The translations under genes and the position numbers were made by a program. From an uncultured Pelagibacteraceae bacterium (GTDB lineage Bacteria > Pseudomonadota > Alphaproteobacteria > Pelagibacterales > Pelagibacteraceae): a stretch of 64,000 nt of DNA. The notes under the pieces are model-generated. The model saw nothing but the letters and a program-made list of their open reading frames with translations. It did not search any database and was not told the origin of the DNA. This document shows, in pieces, positions 37,211-46,424 of the stretch; position 1 is the first letter of the stretch, and every line of letters begins with the position of its first letter. Where the stretch lies: the NCBI GenBank assembly GCA_902595285.1, contig CACJPL010000006.1, positions 16,323 to 80,322 of the forward strand. The letters are read 5' to 3'.

Positions 37211-37870
37211 TTATTTTAATTTTAATAAATTAATATTTTTCTTTATATCTCCATCATTACTTTTGAATACTGTAGTACCAGAAACAAGAATGTTAGCACC
37301 GGCATCAATTGCACTTTTACAATTATCAAAATTGATGCCACCATCAATTTCTATGTCAAAAGTCATCTTTTTTTGTTCTTTAATTTTTTTAAGTTCTTTA
37401 ATTTTATCTAAAACTTCTGGCATGAATTTTTGGCCTCCAAATCCAGGATTTACACTCATAATTAAAACTAAATCAATTTGATCTAATAGATCTAATATTA
37501 AATCAATTTTAGATTCAGGATTAAGTGAAACTCCAACTTTTTTATTTTTTTCTTTTATTTTTTTTATTGAATTTTCTAAATTATCAGTAGCTTCTGGATG
37601 AATAGTAATTATATCTGCACCCGCTTCAGCATAAGCTTCTATATATTTATGTACTGGTGAAATCATTAAATGAACATCAAATTTTAAAGAACTGTGTTGT
37701 CGAAGGGCCTTAATTACAGGTGGTCCTATTGTTAAATTAGGAACAAAATGACCGTCCATCACATCCACATGAATCATGTCAGCTCCACCTTCTTCGAGTC
37801 TTTTAATTTCTGTTCCTAACTGACTAAAATCAGCCGAAAGAATTGATGGTGAAATTTGTATATTTTTCAT
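37211..37870 (-). CDS. rpe: Ribulose-phosphate 3-epimerase
   Basis: Interconverts ribulose 5-phosphate and xylulose 5-phosphate in the pentose phosphate pathway. A 219-residue TIM barrel with SPSILSADFSQLG at the N-terminus, the metal-binding HVDVMDGHFVPNLT near 35, FDVHLMI near 64, VNPGFGGQKF near 140 and EIDGGIN near 172. Probably heads the rpe-heparinase-like-purH transcript. Confidence 0.97.
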   Translation of the reverse strand: MKNIQISPSILSADFSQLGTEIKRLEEGGADMIHVDVMDGHFVPNLTIGPPVIKALRQHSSLKFDVHLMISPVHKYIEAYAEAGADIITIHPEATDNLENSIKKIKEKNKKVGVSLNPESKIDLILDLLDQIDLVLIMSVNPGFGGQKFMPEVLDKIKELKKIKEQKKMTFDIEIDGGINFDNCKSAIDAGANILVSGTTVFKSNDGDIKKNINLLKLK

Positions 37871-37904
37871 TGATTGCTATTTTAACTAGTATCAATTTTA
37901 AAAA

Positions 37905-38255
37905 TTAAAATGAATTAAAAAATTGATAAATTTGTCTAGAAATTTCACTCTCCAAAGGAAATGACAACATACCCATGACTGAATAGCCCAAGATCCAAGG
38001 CATTAGATAAAATCTAATCATGTAAAAGAACCATGCAACATATAATGGAACCAGAGGCCCGATAATAAATGAAGGTGTGATTGGCTTAAATAATTTAATT
38101 AAAGGGTTGGTATATTTTACAAATACTCTCATAAAAAAAAACTGAGAGTCTTCTTTTTGAAAAATATTCATCGCTACTCTTCCAATTAGAGTCCACATTA
38201 TAATCCCAAGTAAATAATCGATAAAATATATTAAAGGATGGAAATTTGCCGACAT
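37905..38255 (-). CDS. Small membrane protein, possibly YggT-like
   Basis: A 116-residue protein with two or three hydrophobic segments (about 8-27, 62-85 and perhaps 87-103). The middle FVKYTNPLIKLFKPITPSF resembles the loop of YggT proteins (LTEPLLxPIRR-like), but the match is partial. It is a single gene between rpe and the symporter terminator. Function unknown. Confidence 0.62.
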   Translation of the reverse strand: MSANFHPLIYFIDYLLGIIMWTLIGRVAMNIFQKEDSQFFFMRVFVKYTNPLIKLFKPITPSFIIGPLVPLYVAWFFYMIRFYLMPWILGYSVMGMLSFPLESEISRQIYQFFNSF

Positions 38256-38287
38256 TTAAAATTTATATTGGAAAATGTATTGAAATA

Positions 38288-38313
38288 AAAGGGGCGAAAT
38301 TAATCGCCCCTTT
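38288..38313 (-). terminator. Rho-independent terminator of the symporter operon
   Basis: A perfect 10-base-pair stem, AAAGGGGCGA and TCGCCCCTTT, with a 6-base loop lies 12 bases downstream of the symporter stop on the minus strand. Transcription in that direction runs into TTTTATTT. It is the strongest hairpin terminator I see in the window. Confidence 0.85.
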
Positions 38314-38324
38314 AAAAGATTTAT

Positions 38325-40136
38325 TTAGTGTGATCTACCAAGAATTGATTTACCACTCGGTACACGTACATCATCAACCATTTTTTGAGTAGCTTTATCT
38401 GGTTCCGCAGTCATTAAACTAACTACTACCATTAAAACTAAACTAACAGCTGATCCGAAGATACCAAATGTTAACTGTGTAATTCCTAGGAATCCACTTC
38501 CACCAGTTCGTACCCATACTAAGTACCAAGCACCGGCGGCTAGACCACCTAACATACCAGCAATCGCACCTTGTCTATTAGCTCTCTTCCACCATACACC
38601 AAGTACAAGTGGGAAGAACAATCCAGACATCGCAAAATCAAAAGCCCAGATTACTGAACCTAAGATTCCTTGAATCTCCATTGCTGCAATAGTTGCTCCA
38701 GCAAAACCAATTACTACAAGTAATACTCTTGCAACAAGTAGTCTTTTTGCAGTTTCCGCTTTTGGATCAATGATCTTATAATAAACATCATGTGATATAG
38801 CGTTTGCAATTGCTAGAATCAAACCATCAGCAGTAGACATGGCAGCTGCCATACCTCCTGCAGCAACTAGACCTGAAATTACATAAGGTAATCCAGCTAT
38901 CTCTGGAGTTGCTAATACAACGGCTTTACCACCCATGAAGAACTCATTCAATTCAAGAGTTCCATTTCCGTTAAAGTCGCTGATAAACATTAGGTTTGCT
39001 TGGTTCCAGTTTTGGTACCAATCTATCGCTTCCACTTCTGCAAATGTCTTACCGATAATACCTGTTGGTAAATTCGGGTCGATCAACGATAACTTAGATA
39101 GTGTAGCTAACATTGGAGCAGAAGAGTAAAGTAGGAAGATAAAGAATAATGACCAACCTACTGATTTTCTAGCTGCTTTTACACTTGGAGTAGTAAAGTA
39201 TCTCATCATCACGTGCGGTAATGAAGCTGTTCCCATCATCATCGCTAATGCTAATGAAATAAATGCCCAAGGTGTAGCGTTAACTGCAGAGTGAGCTTTA
39301 GTTATTCCTGCTAAGCCTTTAGGTACTGATTTTAGATCAGCAGCCGCGTTTTTAACAAAACCGAACTGTTGTTCTAATTCACCAATTCTAGCTACCTCGT
39401 CAGCTAACATAAAGTGAGGGAAGAAACCCGCACCCATTTTGTTACTGATCCAGAATACTGGAAGTAGGTAAGCTATAATCAGTACGATATATTGTGCAAC
39501 CTGTGTCCAAGTTACCCCTCTCATACCACCTAACATTGAACATAATAAAATACTTATTAGTCCAACATAAACTGCGTATTGGAATGGGATATCAAGTGCA
39601 ACAGATGCAATAGTACCTGTAGCGTTAATTTGTGCAGTCACATAAGTAAATGAAGCAACAGTTAAAACTACCACTGCGCTAAATCTAGCTAGATTACCAC
39701 CGTATCTTGTACCTATAAAATCTGGGACTGTATAACAGCCAAATTTTCTTAAGTATGGTGCTAATAAAGATGCAACAAGCACGTAACCACCAGTCCAACC
39801 CACAAGTAGAGCCATATAGCCGTAACCTTTAAAGTAAATACCACCCGCCATTGCAACGAATGAAGCACCAGACATCCAGTCTGCTGCAGTCGCCATTCCG
39901 TTGAAGACTGTTGGTACTTGCCTACCAGCTACGTAATATGCATCTGCTTGGGCTGTTCTTGATAGCCAACCGATTAATGCATAGATGAATACAGTAAATG
40001 CAACAAAAGCGATACCGATCGCTTTAGCTGTCATACCCATCTGTTCAGCAATTGCCATAATGATTATGAAACCTATAAATCCTCCGGTATAGATCCCGTA
40101 AACTTTAGGCAAATTATCTATGAAATTACCTTTCAT
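38325..40136 (-). CDS. Sodium:solute symporter, large subunit (ActP / VC_2705 type)
   Basis: A 603-residue SSS-family permease with 12-13 membrane segments. DAYYVAGRQVPTVFNGMATAADWMSGASF (in two parts, about 65-93) is the sodium/solute signature also seen in acetate permease ActP. It pairs with the upstream small subunit. The loop at 387-398 is a perfect EF-hand calcium loop pattern (DFNGNGTLELNE). GC is much higher than in neighbours (26 of 60 bases in sampled stretches), which suggests strong expression or different history. acs nearby fits acetate or another organic acid as substrate, but this is inference. Confidence 0.88.
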   Translation of the reverse strand: MKGNFIDNLPKVYGIYTGGFIGFIIIMAIAEQMGMTAKAIGIAFVAFTVFIYALIGWLSRTAQADAYYVAGRQVPTVFNGMATAADWMSGASFVAMAGGIYFKGYGYMALLVGWTGGYVLVASLLAPYLRKFGCYTVPDFIGTRYGGNLARFSAVVVLTVASFTYVTAQINATGTIASVALDIPFQYAVYVGLISILLCSMLGGMRGVTWTQVAQYIVLIIAYLLPVFWISNKMGAGFFPHFMLADEVARIGELEQQFGFVKNAAADLKSVPKGLAGITKAHSAVNATPWAFISLALAMMMGTASLPHVMMRYFTTPSVKAARKSVGWSLFFIFLLYSSAPMLATLSKLSLIDPNLPTGIIGKTFAEVEAIDWYQNWNQANLMFISDFNGNGTLELNEFFMGGKAVVLATPEIAGLPYVISGLVAAGGMAAAMSTADGLILAIANAISHDVYYKIIDPKAETAKRLLVARVLLVVIGFAGATIAAMEIQGILGSVIWAFDFAMSGLFFPLVLGVWWKRANRQGAIAGMLGGLAAGAWYLVWVRTGGSGFLGITQLTFGIFGSAVSLVLMVVVSLMTAEPDKATQKMVDDVRVPSGKSILGRSH

Positions 40137-40396
40137 TATTCGTCCTCTCTTTCGCTAAAGCCGAACTCTTCATCGATTTTTTCTTGTCTATTCGCAAACC
40201 AGAAAATTAAGATTACGAAAGCACCAAGAGATCCCTGACACGTAAACCAATATGTCCATGGATAACCGAAAGGTCCTGTGACCTCGTTCATTTCAGCTCC
40301 AAAGAGAAAGATGCCAATTGAGAAAACAAACCAGATTGCCAGTGTTATAAATAACAATCCCCTGGTTTTTTCCCAGTGTTTTTGTTGATTTGACAT
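40136..40396 (-). CDS. Symporter small subunit (DUF4212)
   Basis: An 86-residue, two-helix membrane protein (segments about 12-34 and 46-67) of the DUF4212 family, which is found next to VC_2705-type sodium:solute symporters and is thought to be their accessory subunit. It begins KHWEKTRGLLFITLAIW and has FGYPWTYWFTCQGSLGAFV, the family signature. A good ribosome site (AGAGAGGT) precedes the start. One-base overlap (TAATG) with the large subunit. Confidence 0.92.
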   Translation of the reverse strand: MSNQQKHWEKTRGLLFITLAIWFVFSIGIFLFGAEMNEVTGPFGYPWTYWFTCQGSLGAFVILIFWFANRQEKIDEEFGFSEREDE

Positions 40397-40421
40397 TTAT
40401 ACCTCTCTTTTTAGTTATAAC

Positions 40422-40433
40422 TGGTTGAAACCA
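40422..40433. promoter_or_regulatory. Inverted repeat upstream of the symporter operon (possible operator)
   Basis: TGGTTGAAACCA has 5-base arms (TGGTT/AACCA) around GA. It lies 26 bases upstream of the small-subunit start, in the 135-base divergent gap, so it could be an operator. Only one copy was seen and no regulator gene is adjacent. Confidence 0.25.
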
Positions 40434-40531
40434 TAACCATTATGAGAGCTTTGAAAACCCTAAAAATTGATCATATTAGGTACTTATTTACTTACTTTTT
40501 TAAGATATAATTGGCGCACTTACAAATTAAC

Positions 40532-41155
40532 ATGGCAAAATACAAATTAACTTGGAGAGACGTAAAACTTGAGGATTTCAAAACATATTTATTCGCTATG
40601 TTTAAGGCGTTTATCCCAAAGAAAAAAATAAAATCTTTAGATGAATTAGAGCAGTTTATTCAAACTAAATCTGCATGGGCCACTCAAGTTACTTTATATA
40701 ATTATCTAAAAACTAGAATGGGAACAAGATACGTTCTTCATTTTGATAATGATGAATTTATGTCATCAGTAAATCTTGCAAAATGGAATATTTATTCAGT
40801 TGCATTACAAGATTTAACTTTTTTTACTTTTTCATATTTGAAAGTTAATTTCAATTATCAGGATATTCATAAAGCAAACGAAATTTTTAATAAAATTTTA
40901 GATGATGAAATTTCTAATAAGATGCCATTAAATATTATTGATGAAGCCAGAAAAACTTTTGATGAAAGATTGGATAAAATAAATTGGGATGTTTATTATC
41001 AGGACTTACCTTTTAATCCTAGTGCACTCTCTTTATATAAATGGGCTCCGATCGCAGATGAATTAAAAACTTTAGATCGAAAGATTGTTTTAAATTCTAT
41101 GATTTTAAAATGGGATGTTGTTAAACAAGAGTTTAAAGATTTAATTCAGTTTTAA
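40532..41155 (+). CDS. Conserved hypothetical protein
   Basis: A 207-residue soluble protein I do not recognise. It has no signal peptide or membrane segment. It is rich in aromatic and charged residues, with [20 protein letters not shown] at the start, [20 protein letters not shown] in the middle and a [21 protein letters not shown] segment near the C-terminus. The ATG at 40532 is preferred to a TTG at 40511. It is divergent from the symporter pair and converges on acs with a 4-base overlap. Confidence 0.7.
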   Translation: MAKYKLTWRDVKLEDFKTYLFAMFKAFIPKKKIKSLDELEQFIQTKSAWATQVTLYNYLKTRMGTRYVLHFDNDEFMSSVNLAKWNIYSVALQDLTFFTFSYLKVNFNYQDIHKANEIFNKILDDEISNKMPLNIIDEARKTFDERLDKINWDVYYQDLPFNPSALSLYKWAPIADELKTLDRKIVLNSMILKWDVVKQEFKDLIQF

Positions 41156-43248
41156 ATATTTTTTCTATTATCAACCAAACTATCAACAACACTTGGATCT
41201 GCTAGAGTGGTTGTATCCCCTAATTGACCATGCTCATTAGCAGCAATTTTTCTTAGAATTCTTCTCATTATTTTTCCTGATCTAGTCTTAGGAAGACCTG
41301 GAGTAAAATGAATAAGATCTGGGGTTGCTAAAGGTCCTATTTGTTTTCTAACCCAAAGTTTTAGATCTCTTTCAAGTTCGCCTGTTTCTGTTTCTCCTAC
41401 ATTCAAGGTTACATAACAATACAATCCATTACCTTTAATATCATGAGGGTAACCAACTACAGCAGCTTCAGCTACTTTTGGATGGGCAACAAAAGCACTT
41501 TCAATCTCAGCAGTTCCTAGGTTGTGTCCTGAAACAATAATTACATCATCAACTCGACCAGTGATCCAGTAATATCCATCTTTATCTCTTCGACATCCAT
41601 CACCTGTAAAATATTTTCCGTTAAATTGAGAAAAGTATGTATCTATAAATCTTTGATGATCACCATAAACAGTTCTCATTTGTCCGGGCCATGATTGAGC
41701 TATACATAATCTTCCTTCACCAGCTCCTTTAATTTCTTTACCGTTTTTATCTACAAGCACCGGCTTAATTCCATAGAAAGGTTTTGTTGCAGATCCAGGT
41801 TTAAGAGGGATGGCACCTGTCTGAGGAGCAATCATTATACCCCCAGTTTCTGTTTGCCACCAAGTATCTACAATTGGGCATTTAGAGTTACCTACAGTTT
41901 TATAATACCACATCCAAGCTTCTGGATTTATTGGTTCCCCAACAGTTCCTAATAGTTTAAGAGACTTTCTCGAGGTTTTTTTAACTGGTTTATCTCCCTC
42001 ACGCATTAATGCTCTGATTGCAGTTGGAGCTGTATAAAAAGTATTTACTTTGTATTTATCAACTATTTGCCACCACCTTGAACTATCAGGATAATTTGGA
42101 ATTCCTTCAAACATTATAGTCGTTGCACCGTTCGAAAGTGGTCCATAAATAATATAACTATGTCCAGTTACCCAACCAATATCAGCAGTACACCAATAAA
42201 TATCTTTTGGTTTGTAATTAAAAATATATTGATGTGTCATTGATGCATAAACCATATAACCACCAGTAGTATGAAGAACTCCTTTAGGTTTTCCTGTTGA
42301 GCCCGAAGTATATAAAATAAACAAAGGATCCTCAGCATTCATTTCTTCAGCTTCACAATGATTAGAAACGTCTTTAATTAAATCATGATACCAAACATCT
42401 CTATTTTGATCCCAGTTGATGTAATTACCTGTTCGTTTAACAACAATACATTTCTTAACATTTGGACAACTCATTAGAGCTTCATCGACTGTATATTTCA
42501 GCGGAATAGTTTTTCCACCTCGCACACCTTCATCTGCAGTAATGATGTATTCAGACTCACAATCATTCACTCTTCCCGAAATAGAGTCTGCTGAAAAACC
42601 TCCAAAAATAATCGAATGCACTGCACCAATTCTTACACAGGCCAGCATTAAAATTGCTAACTCTGGTATCATCGTTAAATAAATTGTTACTCGATCTCCT
42701 TTTTTAATTCCTAATTTCTTTAAACCATTTGCAGCTTTAGAAACTTTTTGATGAAGTTGTTTATAAGAAATTTTTTGACTATCTTTTGGATCATCTCCTA
42801 CCCAAATTATAGCAGTCTTATCTTTTTTATCTTTTAAATGTCTATCAATACAATTTGCGGACGCATTTAAAGTTCCATCTTCAAACCATTTAATTTTTAC
42901 CTCTTTTGTACTGTATTTTACATCTTTGATTTTTTTATATGGTCTTATCCAAGTAATTCTTTTTCCTTCTTTTCTCCAAAATTCATCATTACTTTTAATA
43001 GACTGAGAGTATTTTACTTGGTACTTACTTTTATTAGCTAAACTACTTTTAATCCATTCAGGTTTTGTTTTAATAACCACTTCAGGAGGTGTATTTCCGA
43101 TTTCTTTTTTTGCTTTAATTCTTTTTTTTACTTTTTTAGAAGATCTTTTTTTAACTTTAGATCTCCTCTTCACTTTTTTTGAGGTTTTTTTTCTAACTTT
43201 AGACTTTTTTTTTCTTACCTTGCTTTTCTTCTTCTTTTTTTTTGGCAT
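41152..43248 (-). CDS. acs: Acetyl-CoA synthetase with a Lys/Arg-rich N-terminal tail
   Basis: AMP-forming acetate:CoA ligase of 698 residues. The core (from about residue 58) has [13 protein letters not shown] (ATP loop), [26 protein letters not shown] and the C-terminal [10 protein letters not shown] with the catalytic, acetylatable lysine. Before the core are about 50 extra residues, of which 32 of the first 48 are Lys or Arg in KKxSKVRKK-like repeats. No ATG lies between this tail and the core, and the frame is open throughout. The tail could bind nucleic acid or membrane, but its function is unknown. Confidence 0.95.
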   Translation of the reverse strand: MPKKKKKKSKVRKKKSKVRKKTSKKVKRRSKVKKRSSKKVKKRIKAKKEIGNTPPEVVIKTKPEWIKSSLANKSKYQVKYSQSIKSNDEFWRKEGKRITWIRPYKKIKDVKYSTKEVKIKWFEDGTLNASANCIDRHLKDKKDKTAIIWVGDDPKDSQKISYKQLHQKVSKAANGLKKLGIKKGDRVTIYLTMIPELAILMLACVRIGAVHSIIFGGFSADSISGRVNDCESEYIITADEGVRGGKTIPLKYTVDEALMSCPNVKKCIVVKRTGNYINWDQNRDVWYHDLIKDVSNHCEAEEMNAEDPLFILYTSGSTGKPKGVLHTTGGYMVYASMTHQYIFNYKPKDIYWCTADIGWVTGHSYIIYGPLSNGATTIMFEGIPNYPDSSRWWQIVDKYKVNTFYTAPTAIRALMREGDKPVKKTSRKSLKLLGTVGEPINPEAWMWYYKTVGNSKCPIVDTWWQTETGGIMIAPQTGAIPLKPGSATKPFYGIKPVLVDKNGKEIKGAGEGRLCIAQSWPGQMRTVYGDHQRFIDTYFSQFNGKYFTGDGCRRDKDGYYWITGRVDDVIIVSGHNLGTAEIESAFVAHPKVAEAAVVGYPHDIKGNGLYCYVTLNVGETETGELERDLKLWVRKQIGPLATPDLIHFTPGLPKTRSGKIMRRILRKIAANEHGQLGDTTTLADPSVVDSLVDNRKNI

Positions 43249-43263
43249 AGGATAATTTTTTTT

Positions 43264-43677
43264 TTAAATTCTACTCATGTTATTTATAATTTTCCAGCTT
43301 TTATAATCAACAGGCATTACAGAAAGCCTACTTTGCTTTATAAGAGCTAAATGGCTTAAATCCTTATTTTTTTTAATACTTTCGAGTGTTATAGGCTTTG
43401 AAAATTTAGACTTAAATTGAACAGTAACGGCAACAAATCTCCCTGTCTTGTCTGTTTTATCTATATAAGACTCTTTAATAACTTTTACTATTCCAACTAT
43501 CTCTTTGCCAATATTTGAATGATAAAAAAAACATAGATCTCCTTTTCTCATACTTTTTAAATTCTTCGCAGCTTGATAATTTCTGACACCATCCCAAGGT
43601 GCACCTTTAATTCCAGCTTTTTTTTGCTGATCAATTGACCAAACATCTGGTTCAGATTTCATCAACCAATATTGCAT
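43264..43677 (-). CDS. EVE-domain protein
   Basis: A 137-residue EVE/thymocyte nuclear protein 1-like protein: YWLMKSEPDVWSID at the start, WDGVRNYQAAKNLKSMRKGDLCFFYHS in the centre and HLALIKQSRLSVMPV near the end. The fold is related to PUA and YTH domains and may bind modified bases in RNA or DNA. It is coupled to tsaD by a TAATG overlap. Confidence 0.92.
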   Translation of the reverse strand: MQYWLMKSEPDVWSIDQQKKAGIKGAPWDGVRNYQAAKNLKSMRKGDLCFFYHSNIGKEIVGIVKVIKESYIDKTDKTGRFVAVTVQFKSKFSKPITLESIKKNKDLSHLALIKQSRLSVMPVDYKSWKIINNMSRI

Positions 43678-44750
43678 TACAATTTAACTCCAGCACCTTT
43701 AAGAAAAGCTGCACCTTCATCTAAAGGCCATCTAGGTTTTGCTGGATAATCTAAATTACTAAATTGATTTAGTTTAAATTTTTCTAAACCTACCATTGCA
43801 ATCATTGCTGCATTATCTCCACAAAACTCTATAGGAGGAAAAATACTTTTATAATTATTTTCTTCACATAGATTTATTAACATAGACCTAATTTTTTTAT
43901 TTGCCGCAACCCCTCCAGCAACAACGAAAATTTTTTCATTTAATTCATTTATTTTTTCAAATTCAGTAAAAGCAATCTTTGTTTTTTTAAATAAAATTTC
44001 CTCAATTGTTTTTTGAAAAGATGCTGCAAGATCATATTTATCTTGTTCTGATTTAATTTTTTTGCTTATCCTCAACACAGCAGTTTTTAAACCTGCAAAA
44101 GAAAGATTGCATCCTCCTTTGCTGAAAATTGGTTTTGGTAAATCATATTTTTCTGGATCACCTTTTTTAGCTAAAATTTCTATTTGAGGTCCTCCTGGAA
44201 ATTCTATTCCTAAAAGTTTTGCCGTTTTATCAAAAGCCTCACCTAATGCATCATCAATAGTTGTTCCTAGTCTTTTATATTTACCAAGATTTTGAACACT
44301 TAAATATTGTGAGTGCCCACCTGAAATTAAAAGAAGTAAATATGGATAACTTAAATTTGTATTTAGTTTTGGACTTAAAGCATGTCCCTCTAAATGATTA
44401 ACAGCAATAAAAGGTTTATTCATTGCTGTTGCGAACGCTTTACCAAAACTTAACCCAACTGATAAACATACAATCAATCCAGGACCAGCGGTAGAAGCAA
44501 CTGCATCTATTTCTTCAATTTTTCTTCCACTTTCATCAACAGCTTTTTTGACAATCCAATCAATTTTTTCAATGTGTGAACGTGCTGCTAGTTCAGGAAC
44601 TACACCACCAAACTCCCTATGAACCTCCACTTGGCTAGAAACAATATTCGACAGAACTACTGGAAATCCTTCTTCATTTTCAGTTATTAAAGAAGCTGCA
44701 GTTTCATCGCAACTAGATTCTATTCCAAGAATTAAGGGTTTTTTGCTCAT
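43677..44750 (-). CDS. tsaD: tRNA threonylcarbamoyladenosine transferase TsaD
   Basis: Transfers the threonylcarbamoyl group to A37 of tRNAs that read ANN codons. It has 357 residues: ILGIESSCDETAASL at the N-terminus, the metal-binding HLEGHALSPK near 113, SGGHSQ and the ASKH-fold motif VAGGVAANKKIRS. It is divergent from hemC across a 54-base gap, the usual arrangement in Alphaproteobacteria. Confidence 0.97.
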   Translation of the reverse strand: MSKKPLILGIESSCDETAASLITENEEGFPVVLSNIVSSQVEVHREFGGVVPELAARSHIEKIDWIVKKAVDESGRKIEEIDAVASTAGPGLIVCLSVGLSFGKAFATAMNKPFIAVNHLEGHALSPKLNTNLSYPYLLLLISGGHSQYLSVQNLGKYKRLGTTIDDALGEAFDKTAKLLGIEFPGGPQIEILAKKGDPEKYDLPKPIFSKGGCNLSFAGLKTAVLRISKKIKSEQDKYDLAASFQKTIEEILFKKTKIAFTEFEKINELNEKIFVVAGGVAANKKIRSMLINLCEENNYKSIFPPIEFCGDNAAMIAMVGLEKFKLNQFSNLDYPAKPRWPLDEGAAFLKGAGVKL

Positions 44751-44804
44751 TCAAATAGTTTTTAATAATTGTACAATCTTTATACAAGTAAGAAATAATT
44801 TTTT

Positions 44805-45722
44805 ATGAGTAAAAAAATAATAATTGGATCTAGGGGTAGCAAGCTTGCCTTACTTTATGCTCAACAAGCTAAAGATAAGATTATTGAAAATACCGACCTT
44901 GGTAATGAAGATATTTTAATTAAATCAATTACAACTAAAGGTGACGAAGTACAGGATATAAGATTATCTGAGCTTGGTGGCAAAGGTTTGTTTTCTAGTA
45001 ATATTGAAAAAGAACTTCAGTTAAAAAATATTGATATTGCAGTCCATGCACTGAAAGATATGCCTGCTAATGAAACAAAAGGATTAACAACAGACTCTTT
45101 CCTTGAAAGAAATGACCCTAGAGAGATTTTAATTACAAAGAACAAAAAAAAACTTAAAGACTTAGATCAAAAGTCAATTGTTGGTACCTCATCATACAGA
45201 AGAGAATTTCAAATAAAAAAAATTAGACAAGATTTGAACTGCAAACTAATTAGAGGAAATGTAGATACTAGAATTAGAAAATTGAATGAAGGGATGTATG
45301 ATGCAATTATTTTGTCTTATGCTGGTATCAAATTTTTAAAATTTGAAAATGAAATCTCAGAAATTTTTTCAGCTGAAGAAATAATTCCTAGTGCAGGACA
45401 AGGCGTAATTGCTCTTCAGTGCAGGCAGAATGATGATGAGACAATTTCTATTTTAAACAAAATTAATCATGAGGAAACACATAAAAGAGCTCACCTTGAG
45501 AGAAATATTTTAAAAGTTTTAGATGGAGATTGTGAAACAGCAATTGGTGCTCATTCAGTGGTTGATGGAGATAAGATCATAGTGGAGGCTGAACTTTTTT
45601 CTTTAGATGGTAAACAAAGGTTTTATGAAAAAAAAGTTGGTAATTTAAATGAGTTTAAAGAAATTGGTAAAGAGATTGGAATACTTTTAAAAACAAAATC
45701 AAATAATTCATATAAAAGATAA
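44805..45722 (+). CDS. hemC: Porphobilinogen deaminase (hydroxymethylbilane synthase)
   Basis: Polymerises four porphobilinogens into hydroxymethylbilane. It has 305 residues with IGSRGSKLALLYAQ at the start, the active-site VHALKDMP near 81 (catalytic Asp), GTSSYRREFQI near 127 and the dipyrromethane-bearing cysteine in DGDCETAIG near 246. It is followed by hemD after 1 base. Confidence 0.97.
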   Translation: MSKKIIIGSRGSKLALLYAQQAKDKIIENTDLGNEDILIKSITTKGDEVQDIRLSELGGKGLFSSNIEKELQLKNIDIAVHALKDMPANETKGLTTDSFLERNDPREILITKNKKKLKDLDQKSIVGTSSYRREFQIKKIRQDLNCKLIRGNVDTRIRKLNEGMYDAIILSYAGIKFLKFENEISEIFSAEEIIPSAGQGVIALQCRQNDDETISILNKINHEETHKRAHLERNILKVLDGDCETAIGAHSVVDGDKIIVEAELFSLDGKQRFYEKKVGNLNEFKEIGKEIGILLKTKSNNSYKR

Positions 45723-45723
45723 T

Positions 45724-46422
45724 ATGCATATTTTGTTAACTAGACCACTAGAGGATTGTTCTGAAATGATACTAAAATTTCAATCATTAGGACATCAAGT
45801 TTCTCATCTTCCATTAATAAGAATTGAAAAGGTTAATTATGAAGAAATTAACTTTTCTGAATATGGTGGAATTGTTTTTACTAGTGCAAATGCAGTAAAA
45901 TTTTTAAACACAGTAAAATTAGATAAAAATATTAAATGCTTTTGTGTTGGAAACGCCACAGAAAACAAAGCAAGAAGTGTTGGTTTTCAAAATACAATTG
46001 CGGCTGAAGGAAATGTTACAAACTTAAAGGAGTTAATTATTCAAAGTTATGAGTCCAAAAATAAAGAATTACTTTACATAAGTGGTGAAACAATATCGGT
46101 TGATTTAGATCAACAGTTATTAAGCGAAGGTTTTAAGGTAAAAAGAATTATTAATTACAGAGTAGATCATAATCAAAAATTTGATGAGAAATTTGTTAAT
46201 GAATTAAAATTAAATATGCCTGATATGGTCTATGTTTACTCTCAAAATAGTGCGTCAAGTTTCTTAAATTTCATAAAGATTTACCAAACCGAAAATTTAT
46301 GGATGAATACAAATTTGATGTGTATAGGCGAAAAAACCTCGTCAATACTGAACGAAATCAAATGGAAAAAGATTTTTCTTTTTAACCCTGGAGAAGAAGA
46401 GTTTTTGTTATATAAAATTTAG
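45724..46422 (+). CDS. hemD: Uroporphyrinogen-III synthase
   Basis: Cyclises hydroxymethylbilane with ring-D inversion. The family is poorly conserved, but this 232-residue protein shows HILLTRPLEDC at the start, GGIVFTSANAVKFL near 55, LLYISGETIS and VYVYSQNSASSFL (the second TSxxA-like motif). Position directly after hemC confirms the call. Confidence 0.9.
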   Translation: MHILLTRPLEDCSEMILKFQSLGHQVSHLPLIRIEKVNYEEINFSEYGGIVFTSANAVKFLNTVKLDKNIKCFCVGNATENKARSVGFQNTIAAEGNVTNLKELIIQSYESKNKELLYISGETISVDLDQQLLSEGFKVKRIINYRVDHNQKFDEKFVNELKLNMPDMVYVYSQNSASSFLNFIKIYQTENLWMNTNLMCIGEKTSSILNEIKWKKIFLFNPGEEEFLLYKI

Positions 46423-46424
46423 AA

